DNA from: Acidimicrobiales bacterium
GTDB taxonomy: Bacteria; Actinomycetota; Acidimicrobiia; Acidimicrobiales; SZUA-35
Assembly (NCBI GenBank): GCA_041394265.1
Contig: JAWKIO010000005.1
Span: forward strand, 1,736,001-1,800,000
Direction: 5' to 3'
DNA length: 64,000 nucleotides
Part shown: in pieces, positions 8,541 through 17,374 of the stretch
How positions within the stretch are numbered: position 1 is the stretch's first letter
How the letters are laid out: each line of letters starts with the position of its first letter
The notes under the pieces: generated by a model
What the model saw: only the letters and a program-made list of their open reading frames with translations
What the model was told of the DNA's origin: nothing
Database searches by the model: none
Made by a program: the position numbers and the translations under genes

Positions 8541-9461
8541 ATGCAGCTCCGAATCTTCACCGAGCCCCAGCAGGGTGCCACCTACGACGACCTCCTCGCC
8601 GTCGCCAAAGCGACCGAAGACGCCGGCTTCGACGCCTTCTTCCGCTCCGACCACTACCTGAAGATGGGCGACGTCTCTGGCCTGCCCGGCCCCACGCAGG
8701 CGTGGGCGACGCTGGCCGGGCTCGCCCGCGAAACCAGCCGCATCCGGCTCGGCACGCTCGTCAGCCCGGTCACCTTCTACCAACCCGGCCCGTTGGCCAT
8801 CACGGTCGCCCAGGTCGACCAGATGAGTGGCGGGCGGGTCGAGCTGGGCATCGGCGCCGGTTGGTACGAGGCCGAGCACGATGCCTATGGCCTGCCGTTC
8901 CCCGACCTCGGCGAGCGCATGGACCGCCTCACGGAATACCTCGAGCAGATCACGGGCCTGTGGGCCACGCCCGAAGGCGAGACCTACGACCACGCCGGCC
9001 AGTTCCACACCTTCACCAACTCGCCTGCTCTTCCCAAGCCGACCCAGCGGCCCGGTCCGCCGATCATCATCGGCGGACGCGGCCCCAAGCGGACACCGGC
9101 GCTCACCGCCCGCTACGCCGCCGAGTTCAACACGCCCTTCGTCCCGCTCGACGATCTGCCCCCGATCATGGATCGGGTGCGCGCCGCCTGCGAGGCGATC
9201 GACCGCGACCCCGACGAGCTGGTGTTCTCGTCGGCGATGGTGATGTGCCTGGGCGAGACCGAGGCCGACGCCCAACGCCGCGCCGACAACATCGGGCGAG
9301 ACCTCGTCCAGATGCGCGAAGACTCCGCCGCCGGCACGGTGGAAGAGGTCCGGGACCGCCTCGGCCGCTACGCCGACCTCGGCATCACCCGCATCTACCT
9401 CCAGGTGCTCGATCTCGCCGACCTCGACCACATCGCCTTCGCCGGCAACCAGCTCCTCTGA
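8541..9461 (+). CDS. LLM-class (F420-dependent type) oxidoreductase
   Basis: A 306-residue luciferase-like TIM-barrel oxidoreductase. Features: MQLRIFTEPQ start, FFRSDHYLKMG, the strand RIRLGTLVSPVTFYQPGPLA, GRVELGIGAGWYEAEHDAYG, and PIIIGGRGPKRTPALTARYA, the pattern of the TIGR03560 / F420-type group in actinobacteria. Such proteins use F420 (or FMN) to reduce or oxidise unknown small molecules. The substrate cannot be inferred. The gene ends just before the inverted-repeat array at 9468-9580. Confidence 0.85.
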   Translation: MQLRIFTEPQQGATYDDLLAVAKATEDAGFDAFFRSDHYLKMGDVSGLPGPTQAWATLAGLARETSRIRLGTLVSPVTFYQPGPLAITVAQVDQMSGGRVELGIGAGWYEAEHDAYGLPFPDLGERMDRLTEYLEQITGLWATPEGETYDHAGQFHTFTNSPALPKPTQRPGPPIIIGGRGPKRTPALTARYAAEFNTPFVPLDDLPPIMDRVRAACEAIDRDPDELVFSSAMVMCLGETEADAQRRADNIGRDLVQMREDSAAGTVEEVRDRLGRYADLGITRIYLQVLDLADLDHIAFAGNQLL

Positions 9462-9467
9462 CCCTCC

Positions 9468-9580
9468 TTCTGTGCGTCAAACTCACCGGTCGGAACCGTT
9501 CTGTGCGTCAAAGTTCCCGGGTCCGGGAACTTTGACGCACAGAACGGGGAACGCGGGGTGAATGACGCACAGAACGGGGA
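9468..9580. repeat. Nested four-copy inverted-repeat array (TTCTGTGCGTCA)
   Basis: Between two convergent genes the motif TTCTGTGCGTCA occurs four times: two copies forward (from 9468 and 9499) and two inverted (TGACGCACAGAA ending about 9544 and 9574). The inner pair forms a perfect hairpin with 25-bp arms (9496-9520 and 9523-9547) and a 2-nt loop. The outer pair can form a second, longer stem (about 9468-9487 with 9559-9577, with a 2-nt offset). It could act as a bidirectional terminator and looks like a REP/BIME-type element. Confidence 0.85.
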
Positions 9581-9602
9581 GGGGTCGGCGACGGAACGGG
9601 GG

Positions 9603-10238
9603 TCAGGGGGAGAGTCGGATGCGGGTCCAGTCGTTGCCGACCTTGCGGAAGCGGATCCGGTCGTGCAGACGGCTGGGCCGGCCCTGCCAGAACTCGATCT
9701 CGGTCGGATCGAGCCGGTAGCCACCCCAGTGGTCCGGACGCGGGACCTCGACACCCTCGAATCCGGCCTCGGCTGCCTCGTAGCGCCCCTCGAGCGTGGC
9801 CCGGTCGGGCAGCTCGGTGCTCTGCAGCGATGCCCAGGCTCCGAGCTGCGACCCACGGGGACGGACGGCGAAGTAGGCGTCGGACTCGCCCGGCTCGACC
9901 TTGGACACGGTGCCGATCACATTGACCTGCCGGTGGAGGCCAAGCCAGCTGAACGTGAGCGCAGCGGCCGGGTTGGTCGCCAACTGCTCCGCCTTGGCGC
10001 TGTTGTAGTTGGTGAAGAACTCGAACCCGCCGTCGGTGATGCCCTTGAGCAGGACGTTGCGTGCGTGCGGGCGGCCATGGTGATCGACGGTGGCCAGCAC
10101 CATGGCATTGGGCTCGACCAGCTCGGCGTCGAGCGCGGCACGGAGCCACAGCTCGAACTGATCCATCGGGTCGTGCTCGACATCGGAGACATCGAGTCCT
10201 TGGTTCTCGTACTCTGCGCGCATCCGGGCCAAATCCAC
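9603..10238 (-). CDS. pdxH: Pyridoxamine 5'-phosphate oxidase
   Basis: A 211-residue FMN enzyme oxidising pyridoxamine/pyridoxine 5'-phosphate to pyridoxal 5'-phosphate. The family pattern is clear: PNAMVLATVDHHGRPHARNVLLKG, FFTNYNSAKAEQLATNP, the FMN-binding RQVNVIGTVSKV, SQLGAWASLQS, and the C-terminal signature EIEFWQGRPSRLHDRIRF. (Stretches are given in pieces; all lie in order along residues 45-205.) It has the usual family length. It is divergent from the ABC transporter genes and convergent with the LLM oxidoreductase across the repeat array. Confidence 0.95.
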   Translation of the reverse strand: MDLARMRAEYENQGLDVSDVEHDPMDQFELWLRAALDAELVEPNAMVLATVDHHGRPHARNVLLKGITDGGFEFFTNYNSAKAEQLATNPAAALTFSWLGLHRQVNVIGTVSKVEPGESDAYFAVRPRGSQLGAWASLQSTELPDRATLEGRYEAAEAGFEGVEVPRPDHWGGYRLDPTEIEFWQGRPSRLHDRIRFRKVGNDWTRIRLSP

Positions 10239-10278
10239 GTCCTCCAGTCAAGCCGATCGATGGCGATAGCGTGCGAAC

Positions 10279-11217
10279 ATGTCGATCGACGTGGACGATC
10301 TGGTCATCCGCTACGACTCGTCGGCACCGGCGGCCGTCGACGGCGTCACGCTCCGGGTCGAGCCGGGCGAGGTCGTTGCCCTCCTCGGACCCAACGGGGC
10401 CGGGAAGACCACCTTGCTCAACGCCATCGAGGGCTACCTGCAGCCGACCCAAGGGCGCGTTCGCATCCTCGATCGTGACCCGGCAACCGAGCGCCACGCC
10501 ATCGCCAATCGATGGGGGGTGATGCCTCAACAAGGCGGTCTGCCCATGGGGGTCACCGTGATCGAGGCCATCGAGCTGTTCGCGTCGCTGCACGGGGCAG
10601 AAGAGCGGATCGAAAGCATCGTCCAGGCCACCGGTCTCACCGCCCTCCGGAACCAACGGTGGCGGAAGCTATCGGGCGGTGAGCAGCAACGACTGAGCCT
10701 GGCGCTGGCGCTGTGCGGCGGCACCGAGGTCCTCCTGCTCGACGAGCCGACCAACGCCGTCGATGCCGCCGGCCGAGAGCGCATTCTCACGCTCATCGCC
10801 CAGCACGCCGCCGAGGGCACCGCCGTGCTGGTCACGACCCATCGCTTCGACGACGTGGAACGAGTCGCCGATCGAGTCGTCATCCTCGACCACGGTCACG
10901 ATGTCGCACACGGAACGATCGACGAACTCACCACCACCACGGATCGCATCGAGTTCCGCGCCCCGGGGGGCCTTCCCATCGCTGAATTGGCGTCGCTGCT
11001 CGACACCACGGCGGTCGAGGGACCCCTTGGCCACTACCGGGTCGATCACCCACCGTCCGCTGCTGCCGTGGGATCGGTCAACCAGTGGCTCGCCGCTCAC
11101 GACACCATGGCCAGCTCCATGCTCGCCGGACACCGCTCGTTGGAGTCCGTGTTCCTCGAACTCACCGGCGAGCCGGCACACCCAGGTCTACGAGACGAGT
11201 CGAGTAGCGACCGATGA
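10279..11217 (+). CDS. ABC transporter ATP-binding protein (DrrA/ABC-2 export type)
   Basis: A 312-residue ATPase with Walker A GPNGAGKTT (about residue 36), Q-loop in MPQQGG, signature LSGGEQQRLSLALAL, Walker B EVLLLDEPTNAVD (Pro-Thr-Asn with a shortened form), and H-loop THRFDDVE. About 80 extra C-terminal residues resemble those of drug or natural-product exporters. Its stop overlaps the start of the permease gene (ATGA), so the two are co-translated. The substrate is unknown; nothing in the neighbourhood suggests a natural-product cluster. Confidence 0.9.
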   Translation: MSIDVDDLVIRYDSSAPAAVDGVTLRVEPGEVVALLGPNGAGKTTLLNAIEGYLQPTQGRVRILDRDPATERHAIANRWGVMPQQGGLPMGVTVIEAIELFASLHGAEERIESIVQATGLTALRNQRWRKLSGGEQQRLSLALALCGGTEVLLLDEPTNAVDAAGRERILTLIAQHAAEGTAVLVTTHRFDDVERVADRVVILDHGHDVAHGTIDELTTTTDRIEFRAPGGLPIAELASLLDTTAVEGPLGHYRVDHPPSAAAVGSVNQWLAAHDTMASSMLAGHRSLESVFLELTGEPAHPGLRDESSSDR

Positions 11218-11936
11218 GTATCGACCGGATTCGTGCGCTCGTCCTGACCGACCTCCGCATCGCCCGCCGCGACGGCGAGCAACTGCTCCTGACCCTCGGT
11301 CTCCCGCTCCTCCTGCTCGTCTTCTTCTCGAGCGTCGACGTCCTGCCCACCGGCGACGGCGACCCAGTCGACTTCCTGACCCCGGGCGTCCTTTCGCTCG
11401 CCCTGCTGTCGGTGTCGTTCGTGCGCGTCGCCATCGGCCTCGGCTTCGATCGCAGCTTCGGCGCCATCCGCCGCTTCGCCGTCACTCCCCTGCGAGCCTC
11501 GGAGTTCATCACCGCCAAGTTCGTGGGGACGGTGGTCTTCTTCTGTGCCCAGCTGGTCGTGCTCGCGATCGTTGCGCTGGTGCTCGGCTGGGACCCGTCG
11601 CTCCATCCGAGCATCGTCGCTGCACTCGCACTTGGCTTGATCGCGTTCAGTGCACTCGGCATCGTCGTCGCCAGCGTCGTCGAGGGACTGACCTCGCTCG
11701 CTCTCGCCAACACCCTCTACGTGCTCCTCCTGATCCTGAGCGGGCTGGTCTTCGAGCTCGACACCCTGCCCGGGTGGCTTGGAGCGCTCGCCAAACTCCT
11801 TCCCTCGACGGCGCTTGCCGAACTCCTCCGGTCCGGCTTCGCCGGCAGCAACGGGGCGGGCTGGGCCTGGGGGACACTCATGGTGTGGGCGGCCGGAGCG
11901 CCACTGCTCGCCCTTCGCCTCTTCCGCTGGGAGTGA
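11214..11936 (+). CDS. ABC-2 type transporter permease
   Basis: A 240-residue membrane protein with six hydrophobic segments and the ABC-2 family features, including FRVAI-like VSFVRVAIGLGFDRSFGAIRR (in two pieces: VSFVRVAIGLGF and DRSFGAIRR) and RASEFITAKF, where the family has its conserved R-P/R-T element. It overlaps the ATP-binding gene by 4 bp and would pair with it in an exporter. About 50 bp of non-coding DNA separates its stop from the convergent ctaG. Confidence 0.85.
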   Translation: MSIDRIRALVLTDLRIARRDGEQLLLTLGLPLLLLVFFSSVDVLPTGDGDPVDFLTPGVLSLALLSVSFVRVAIGLGFDRSFGAIRRFAVTPLRASEFITAKFVGTVVFFCAQLVVLAIVALVLGWDPSLHPSIVAALALGLIAFSALGIVVASVVEGLTSLALANTLYVLLLILSGLVFELDTLPGWLGALAKLLPSTALAELLRSGFAGSNGAGWAWGTLMVWAAGAPLLALRLFRWE

Positions 11937-11985
11937 GTCGAGCCCATCGCGTCGCCGGGTCGGTCGATGCGACGAACGGAAAGGT

Positions 11986-12900
11986 TCAGTGCGGTTCGCT
12001 CGGCGCCGGGGTGGTGGCGAACGCCGAACTGACCTGCTCGTAGGTGAGGGTGTCGACCCGCTCGAGTCGTGCTCGTTCGTCGCGTGCTGCCTCGTCGGAT
12101 CGCATCTCGGCCTTGGCCCACTTGGTGAACACGACCAAGATGATCGCCCACAGCACAAAGCCGCCGAGCAGCTTCATGATGACGCCGGCCGCTTGCTGAT
12201 CGGCGAGGACGTCGATCCCCCACAGCCGCTCTGGGGTGTCGTAGTGGCCGTAGACCACGCCGGTGGCGAAGACGAGCCAGCCACCGGGGATGGTGGGCAC
12301 CAGTGACATCGAGAACAGGTAGATGCACTGGCTGAGGGGCTTCAGGCGCCACTCGGTGATGGGTCCGAAGACCGGCATCCACATGAGGAGGCCGGAGACG
12401 AAGATCATCAGATGGAAGAGGAAGTGGACCACACCCGAGTCGGCCGAGATCTGCACGACTCGGGACCAGTGGAGCCACATCGTCAGGCAGTTGAAGACGA
12501 TCCCGGCCACTAGCGGCTTCGACGCCGTGCGGAACCAGCGCCACAGACGGCTACTGGGGTCGATCACCAGTTCGAGCAACCAGCGGGGAGTGGCCAGCAC
12601 GAAGGCCGCCGGGATCAGCATCGACAGCAGCATGTGCTGCAGCATGTGCACCGAGTAGAGGTAGTTCTCGGCCACGTCGTGTACCGGCCAGTCCGACGCC
12701 AGCCAGATACTGACGAAGCCCACACCGAACCAGCGGCGCTGGTTGCGGGTGATCGCCTCGTAGCCGGCGGCAACGGCCTTGGGCTCGAGCACTCGCGAGG
12801 CGTACCAGCCGATGGCGAGCGAGCCCACCAACAGCATCCAGACCTCGGGATGCGGGACGTACGAAACGTCACCGAATCCGATGGTGACGGCCGGGATCAT
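11986..12900 (-). CDS. ctaG: Cytochrome c oxidase assembly protein, CtaG (caa3) family
   Basis: A 304-residue polytopic protein of the caa3_CtaG family (PF09678), which assists assembly of the copper centre of heme-copper oxidases. Conserved features are EVWMLLVGSLAIGWYA, DWPVHDVAENYLYSVHMLQH, HMLLSMLIPAAFVLATP and MWLHWS, followed by paired histidines in VVHFLFHLMIF. It is the last gene of the eight-gene oxidase operon, 7 bp after subunit IV. A charged cytoplasmic tail ends the protein. Confidence 0.88.
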   Translation of the reverse strand: MIPAVTIGFGDVSYVPHPEVWMLLVGSLAIGWYASRVLEPKAVAAGYEAITRNQRRWFGVGFVSIWLASDWPVHDVAENYLYSVHMLQHMLLSMLIPAAFVLATPRWLLELVIDPSSRLWRWFRTASKPLVAGIVFNCLTMWLHWSRVVQISADSGVVHFLFHLMIFVSGLLMWMPVFGPITEWRLKPLSQCIYLFSMSLVPTIPGGWLVFATGVVYGHYDTPERLWGIDVLADQQAAGVIMKLLGGFVLWAIILVVFTKWAKAEMRSDEAARDERARLERVDTLTYEQVSSAFATTPAPSEPH

Positions 12901-12907
12901 GGCCAGG

Positions 12908-13249
12908 TCAGACTTTGAAGTCGAAGGAGGCCACTACGGCGAGGAACACGGCGACCGCCAACACCAGACCGAACCCGAACATGATGCTGAAGTACTTGCC
13001 GTTCACGAACTTCAGGTCGAAGTAGAGGTGCATGAACACACCGGCAACAACGAAGAACTTGACGATCATCATGATCACGAGCGGCACGACGAGCGCAATG
13101 CCGCTCAAGCCGAGATACGACCAGGCGATCTCGACGGCGGTGATGATGGCCAACGAAAGGAAGACGATCCAGTAGCTCTTCTCAGCGACATGTTCTGCGT
13201 GGAAGTCGTCGTCTCCCAAGATGGTGGGGTCGATGGTGGAATCCGACAT
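12908..13249 (-). CDS. ctaF: Cytochrome c oxidase subunit IV
   Basis: A 113-residue protein with three hydrophobic segments (about residues 27-45, 50-72 and 88-110), the pattern of the prokaryotic COX4 (caa3 subunit IV) family, including KSYWIVFLSLAIITAVEIAW and FMHLYFDLK. It is a small structural subunit of the terminal oxidase. It lies 15 bp after ctaE and 7 bp before ctaG, and its ribosome site GGAGC is just upstream of the ATG. Confidence 0.88.
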   Translation of the reverse strand: MSDSTIDPTILGDDDFHAEHVAEKSYWIVFLSLAIITAVEIAWSYLGLSGIALVVPLVIMMIVKFFVVAGVFMHLYFDLKFVNGKYFSIMFGFGLVLAVAVFLAVVASFDFKV

Positions 13250-13264
13250 GAATGCTCCTTCGAC

Positions 13265-13963
13265 TCAGGGAATCAGGTAGACGATGGTGAAGATCAGCAC
13301 CCAGACGACGTCGACGAAGTGCCAGTAGAGACCGACCAGCTCGACCGTTTCCGCCCGATCCTGGTGCAGCTTGCCCTGCTGGGCAACGACGAGGAGCGCC
13401 AGCAGCATCAAGATGCCGACGGTGACGTGGATGCCGTGGAAGCCGGTGAGAGTGAAGAAGGCCGATCCGAAGAGGTTGCCGGTGTAGGTCAGACCTTCCC
13501 GATAGAAGGCCGTGAACTCATACACCTGACCACCGATGAACACGGTGCCGAGCAGCGCCGTGGTGGCGAGCCAGAGCTTGGTGTTCTTGTAGTCGGCCCG
13601 CACGATGGCCGAGTGGGCGAGCACCATGGCCAGCGAGCTCATGAGCAGGACGAAGGAGCTGAACGAGGTGAAGGGGATGTCGAACATCGGCTCGACCGAT
13701 CCCTTCTCGGTCATCTCAGCGACCAGCTCGGCCGGGAGGGTGGAGGTGACGCGCGGGTTGCCGGCGATCAACTCGGTGAGGAACCGGGTCTTGGTGAGCA
13801 GGTAGGTCGAGATGAGCGCACCGAAGAGCAGGCACTCCGACCCGAGGAACAGCCACATCGCCAGCTTCATGTTGGAGATGCCGAGGCTGGTGTGGTGCTC
13901 CTCGTGCTGGTCGTGGGCCGCAGCCGATGCAACGTGCTCGGTGGGTTCGGCGATGTCGGTCAT
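13265..13963 (-). CDS. ctaE: Cytochrome c oxidase subunit III
   Basis: A 232-residue subunit III of the aa3/caa3 oxidase. Family marks are KLAMWLFLGSECLLFGALI, the conserved Glu in that segment, HGIHVTVGILMLL and the C-terminal GLYWHFVDVVWVLIFTIVY. The start codon overlaps the stop of ctaD (ATGA), giving translational coupling. It stabilises subunit I and its proton entry. The long open frame that continues upstream in the same frame inside ctaD is a shadow; the real start is ATG 13963 (MTDIAEP). Confidence 0.95.
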   Translation of the reverse strand: MTDIAEPTEHVASAAAHDQHEEHHTSLGISNMKLAMWLFLGSECLLFGALISTYLLTKTRFLTELIAGNPRVTSTLPAELVAEMTEKGSVEPMFDIPFTSFSSFVLLMSSLAMVLAHSAIVRADYKNTKLWLATTALLGTVFIGGQVYEFTAFYREGLTYTGNLFGSAFFTLTGFHGIHVTVGILMLLALLVVAQQGKLHQDRAETVELVGLYWHFVDVVWVLIFTIVYLIP

Positions 13964-15924
13964 GCGTGGGCCCCTGCGAGCTCGTGGTCGTCGTGACCAT
14001 GGTCTTGGATGTCGAGGTCGTCGGCCGGCTCGAGCGCCCAACCGAAGATCGACATGATCAGAAGGAATCCGGCCGGGATCGCCAGCCACAGGCTGAAGAT
14101 CACCGCGTAACCCAGGATCGGGAAGGAGAAGGCCAACAGGATCGGCCAGTAGCTGGGCGCCGGCAGGTGCACACCCTGGCCGTTGCCGGCCTGGGCCAGT
14201 TCCTCGCCGGTGTGGACCCGGCGAAGGACGCCTTCGTCGTTCTTCTGGTACTTGCGGTGCCAGAAGTCGTCGACCGAGGTGACCACTGGAGTGGTGTCGA
14301 AGTTGTGCTCGGGCGATGGCGAGGGGATCGACCACTCGATCGTGCGAGCGTCCCACGGGTCGGCGCCGACGGCGGGACGGCCGGCCGCCTTCCACTGCTT
14401 CCAGGACATGAAGGCGTTGAGCAGCAGGAAGAGGGTGAAGACACCGAGGATGAATGAGCCGATCGATGACACCAGGTTCCAAGTGTTGAGACCCATCGCA
14501 TCGTCGTAGGTGTGCATGCGGCGGGGCATGCCCTGCAGGCCGAGGATGTGCTGCGGGGCGAAGGTCATGTTGAAGCCGACGACCATCCCCCAGAAATGCC
14601 ACTTGCCGATGGTCTCGTTCAGCTTGAAGCCGAAGACCTTCGGCCACCAGAAGTAGAAGCCCGACACGAACCCGAAGAGGGCACCGCCGAAGAGCACATA
14701 GTGGAAGTGGGCAACGATGTAGTAGGTGTCGGTCTGCTGAGTGTCGGACGGGGCGATGGCGTGCGACACGCCCGACAGACCACCGACGGTGAACTGGGTG
14801 ACCAAGCCGATGGCGAAGAGCATCGGCGTGTTGAGCGTGAGCTTGCCGCCCCAGAGGGTTGCCATCCAGTTGAGAATCTTCACGCCCGTCGGCACCGCAA
14901 TGAACATGGTGGCGACCGAGAAGGCAGTGACACCGAGCGGACCCAGACCCGAAACGAACATGTGGTGTGCCCACACGCCGAAGCCCATGAAACCGATGGC
15001 GATGCCGGAGAACACCATGAAGGGGTAGCCGAAGATGGGCTTGCGAGCGAAGGTGGGGATGACCTCGGACACGATGCCGAAGGCCGGCAGGATCATGAGG
15101 TACACCTCGGGGTGACCGAACACCCAGAAGAGGTGCTGCCACAGCAGTGGGTCGGCGCCCTGTTCGATGTTGAAGAAGTTGGCATCGAAGTTGCGATCGA
15201 GAAGCAGCAGGATCTGGGCCACGGTGAGCACCGGCACCGCGAACAGGAGCAGGAACTGGGTGACCAGGGTCATCCACACGAAGATTGGCATCCGCATGAA
15301 GGCCATGCCGGGAGCCCGCATGTTGAGCACGGTGGTGATCAGGTTGACCGCACCGCTCAGCGAGCCGATACCGGCGATGAGCAGGCCGGCGTTCCAGAAG
15401 TCGATGCCGTGCGAAGGCGAGTAGGACACTCCATTGTTGGGGGCGTAGTTGAACCAGCCACCATCGGCGCCGCCGCCGAGGAACCAGCTGGTGTTCAACA
15501 ACAGGCCGCCGAAGAGGAACACCCAGAAGCTGAAGGCGTTGATTCGGGGGAACGCAACGTCTCGAGCACCAATCTGCAGCGGCAGGAGATAGTTGGCGAA
15601 GGCCGCACCGATCGGCATGACGACGAGGAAGATCATCACCGTGCCGTGCATGGTAAAGACCTGGTTGTACATGTCTGCCGACAGGAACTGGCTGTTGGGC
15701 GTGGCCAGCTGCGCTCGGATCAGCAGCGCAGCCACACCGCCGATCAGCAGGAAGAACATGGCCGACGCGCCGTACATGATGCCGATCTTCTTGTGGTCGA
15801 CCGTGGTCAACCAGTCTTTCAGACCGGTGGCGTTGCGAGGACGAGCAAAGACCCCGAGGGGTTGTTCAGCCCGCCGTTGATCGCCCGAGGGAAGGGCGAG
15901 CGGTTCACCTTCGATGATGGCCAT
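13960..15924 (-). CDS. ctaD: Cytochrome c oxidase subunit I
   Basis: A 654-residue catalytic subunit with 12 core helices. All cofactor ligands are present: H93 (TMHGTVM, low-spin heme), H271 and the cross-link Tyr Y275 in GHPEVY, H320-H321 in WAHHMF, and H406/H408 in AHFHYVLFGG. It reduces oxygen to water and pumps protons. The C-terminal 110 residues carry two further hydrophobic segments and the TIEWSIPSPSPEHNF motif. It follows ctaC by 17 bp and overlaps ctaE. It also serves as the intact reference against which the paralogue at 18787-20430 is degenerate. Confidence 0.97.
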   Translation of the reverse strand: MAIIEGEPLALPSGDQRRAEQPLGVFARPRNATGLKDWLTTVDHKKIGIMYGASAMFFLLIGGVAALLIRAQLATPNSQFLSADMYNQVFTMHGTVMIFLVVMPIGAAFANYLLPLQIGARDVAFPRINAFSFWVFLFGGLLLNTSWFLGGGADGGWFNYAPNNGVSYSPSHGIDFWNAGLLIAGIGSLSGAVNLITTVLNMRAPGMAFMRMPIFVWMTLVTQFLLLFAVPVLTVAQILLLLDRNFDANFFNIEQGADPLLWQHLFWVFGHPEVYLMILPAFGIVSEVIPTFARKPIFGYPFMVFSGIAIGFMGFGVWAHHMFVSGLGPLGVTAFSVATMFIAVPTGVKILNWMATLWGGKLTLNTPMLFAIGLVTQFTVGGLSGVSHAIAPSDTQQTDTYYIVAHFHYVLFGGALFGFVSGFYFWWPKVFGFKLNETIGKWHFWGMVVGFNMTFAPQHILGLQGMPRRMHTYDDAMGLNTWNLVSSIGSFILGVFTLFLLLNAFMSWKQWKAAGRPAVGADPWDARTIEWSIPSPSPEHNFDTTPVVTSVDDFWHRKYQKNDEGVLRRVHTGEELAQAGNGQGVHLPAPSYWPILLAFSFPILGYAVIFSLWLAIPAGFLLIMSIFGWALEPADDLDIQDHGHDDHELAGAHA

Positions 15925-15941
15925 CGTTGGTCAGCTCCTGC

Positions 15942-17327
15942 TCAGTCCAGGGTCGCCAGGTAGGCGACCAGATTGTCGATGTCGGTTGCGGAGAGGCCGG
16001 GGAAGGCCGGCATGCCACGTTGCCCGTCGGCATACATGGCCTTCTGTTCGGGTGCATTGCGGATCCAGCGGGTGAGCTGGGGCACGTTCCACCGGGCGTC
16101 CTCGCTCAGGGTGAGGTAGTTCGGGTATTGCTCGAGCAGATTGTCGTCGTCGGCATCGACTTCGGCGTACTGGCTGTAGATCGCACCAGCGAAGACCGAA
16201 CGGGTCGCCACGTGGGTGAGGTCGGGCGCCGCCATCGACGTGAGCGGGATCAGGTCGGCGAAGGCCACGGCATTCGGGTCGTCACCGAGGGTGGCTCGCT
16301 GATCTTCGGAGAACGCGGCCTCGTACTCCTCCTGGGAGAGGTTGTACGGGTTGAGGTAGGGATCGCTCTCGTCCTCACCGAACACGTCGAGGTCGTTCTC
16401 GCGAATCACGTGGCAGCTCGCACAGTTGGCCTGGAAGAGGGTGCGACCAGCGAGGGCGGCCTCGTCGGTGGGCACCTCGGCGGGCTTCAGCTGATTGGCG
16501 AACCACTGGTCCCAATCGCCTTGTTCGAGGGCCACGGTCGACATGCGCATGCGAGCATGCGACAGCCCACAGTATTCGGTGCACCAGCCGGTGTACTTGC
16601 CGACTTCGTCGGCTTCGAGGCTCCACGTGGTGAACCGGCCGGGCACGGCGTCGCGCTTGCCGTTGAGGCGTGGGATCCAATACGAGTGGATGACGTCACG
16701 CGAGGTGATCGTGAGGTCGACCTGCATGCCGACCGGAATGACGAGCTCGTTGGCGACCACCAGATCGTCGGGGTCGAGGGCAAGTTCGAGCGGCCATTCG
16801 CGGTCGTCGGCGTCGCCACCCTCGCCATCGGCGCCCCAGATCTCGCCGTCACCGTCGGCGTCGCGGAAGAAGCCGTCGCCGTCGACGTCGTAGCGGTATT
16901 CCCACCACCACTGCTGGCCGATGACCATGACGTCGAGCTGATTCGAGTCGTTCTTCTCTTCCAGCTTCCAGATGCTGATGACGGTGGGCACCGAAACGAT
17001 CGCCAGGACGATCGCCGGCAGGATGGTCCAGCCGATCTCGAGCTTGTCGTTACCGTGACGCTGGTAGGGCAGATCGTCGTGATCGAAGTCTTCGGGCTTC
17101 ACCCGATTCTTGACGGTGAGGGAGATGCCGCCGAAGACCACCGCAACGAAAACGAAGCCCATGATGGCCCAGATGTAGGGGTACATGAGGTCGAGTGCGA
17201 TCTCGGCCTTGGGGCCCCGCGGCTCGAAGGTGTTCAGTGGCTTGTCGTCGGCACAGGACGCAAGCACCAGCGTGCCGACGCCGAGGGTGGAGATCGTGCG
17301 CAGTGAGCGGCGGCGGGAGTTGGTCAT
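15942..17327 (-). CDS. ctaC: Cytochrome c oxidase subunit II fused to cytochrome c, with acidic insertion
   Basis: A 461-residue lipoprotein subunit II. A lipobox places the lipidated Cys at 25 (LVLASC). Two TM helices follow, then the cupredoxin domain with CuA ligands H214, C249, C253, H257 and M260, and a C-terminal cytochrome c with CASCH (302-306) and axial M439 in RGMPAFPG. Residues 147-176, just after QQWWWEYRY, form an Asp/Gly-rich insertion with DVDGDG and DADGDG, like calcium loops of EF-hand or thrombospondin type 3 repeats. Start ATG 17327 has GAGAAGG upstream; a GTG at 17378 overlapping the previous stop (GTGA) is possible but would spoil the signal peptide. Confidence 0.95.
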   Translation of the reverse strand: MTNSRRRSLRTISTLGVGTLVLASCADDKPLNTFEPRGPKAEIALDLMYPYIWAIMGFVFVAVVFGGISLTVKNRVKPEDFDHDDLPYQRHGNDKLEIGWTILPAIVLAIVSVPTVISIWKLEEKNDSNQLDVMVIGQQWWWEYRYDVDGDGFFRDADGDGEIWGADGEGGDADDREWPLELALDPDDLVVANELVIPVGMQVDLTITSRDVIHSYWIPRLNGKRDAVPGRFTTWSLEADEVGKYTGWCTEYCGLSHARMRMSTVALEQGDWDQWFANQLKPAEVPTDEAALAGRTLFQANCASCHVIRENDLDVFGEDESDPYLNPYNLSQEEYEAAFSEDQRATLGDDPNAVAFADLIPLTSMAAPDLTHVATRSVFAGAIYSQYAEVDADDDNLLEQYPNYLTLSEDARWNVPQLTRWIRNAPEQKAMYADGQRGMPAFPGLSATDIDNLVAYLATLD

Positions 17328-17374
17328 GACCTTCTCGTCGGATCGGGGGCGGGGGGTTCGTGGTCCGAGCAAAC

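Noticed and set aside
13963..15277. Extension of the ctaE frame far upstream inside ctaD
   Set aside because: The upstream part is a shadow of ctaD. ctaE has a proper ATG at 13963 overlapping the ctaD stop.
14512..17306. Plus-strand open frames of about 460-480 codons across ctaD and ctaC
   Set aside because: Glu/His/Gly-rich shadow translations opposite conserved oxidase genes.
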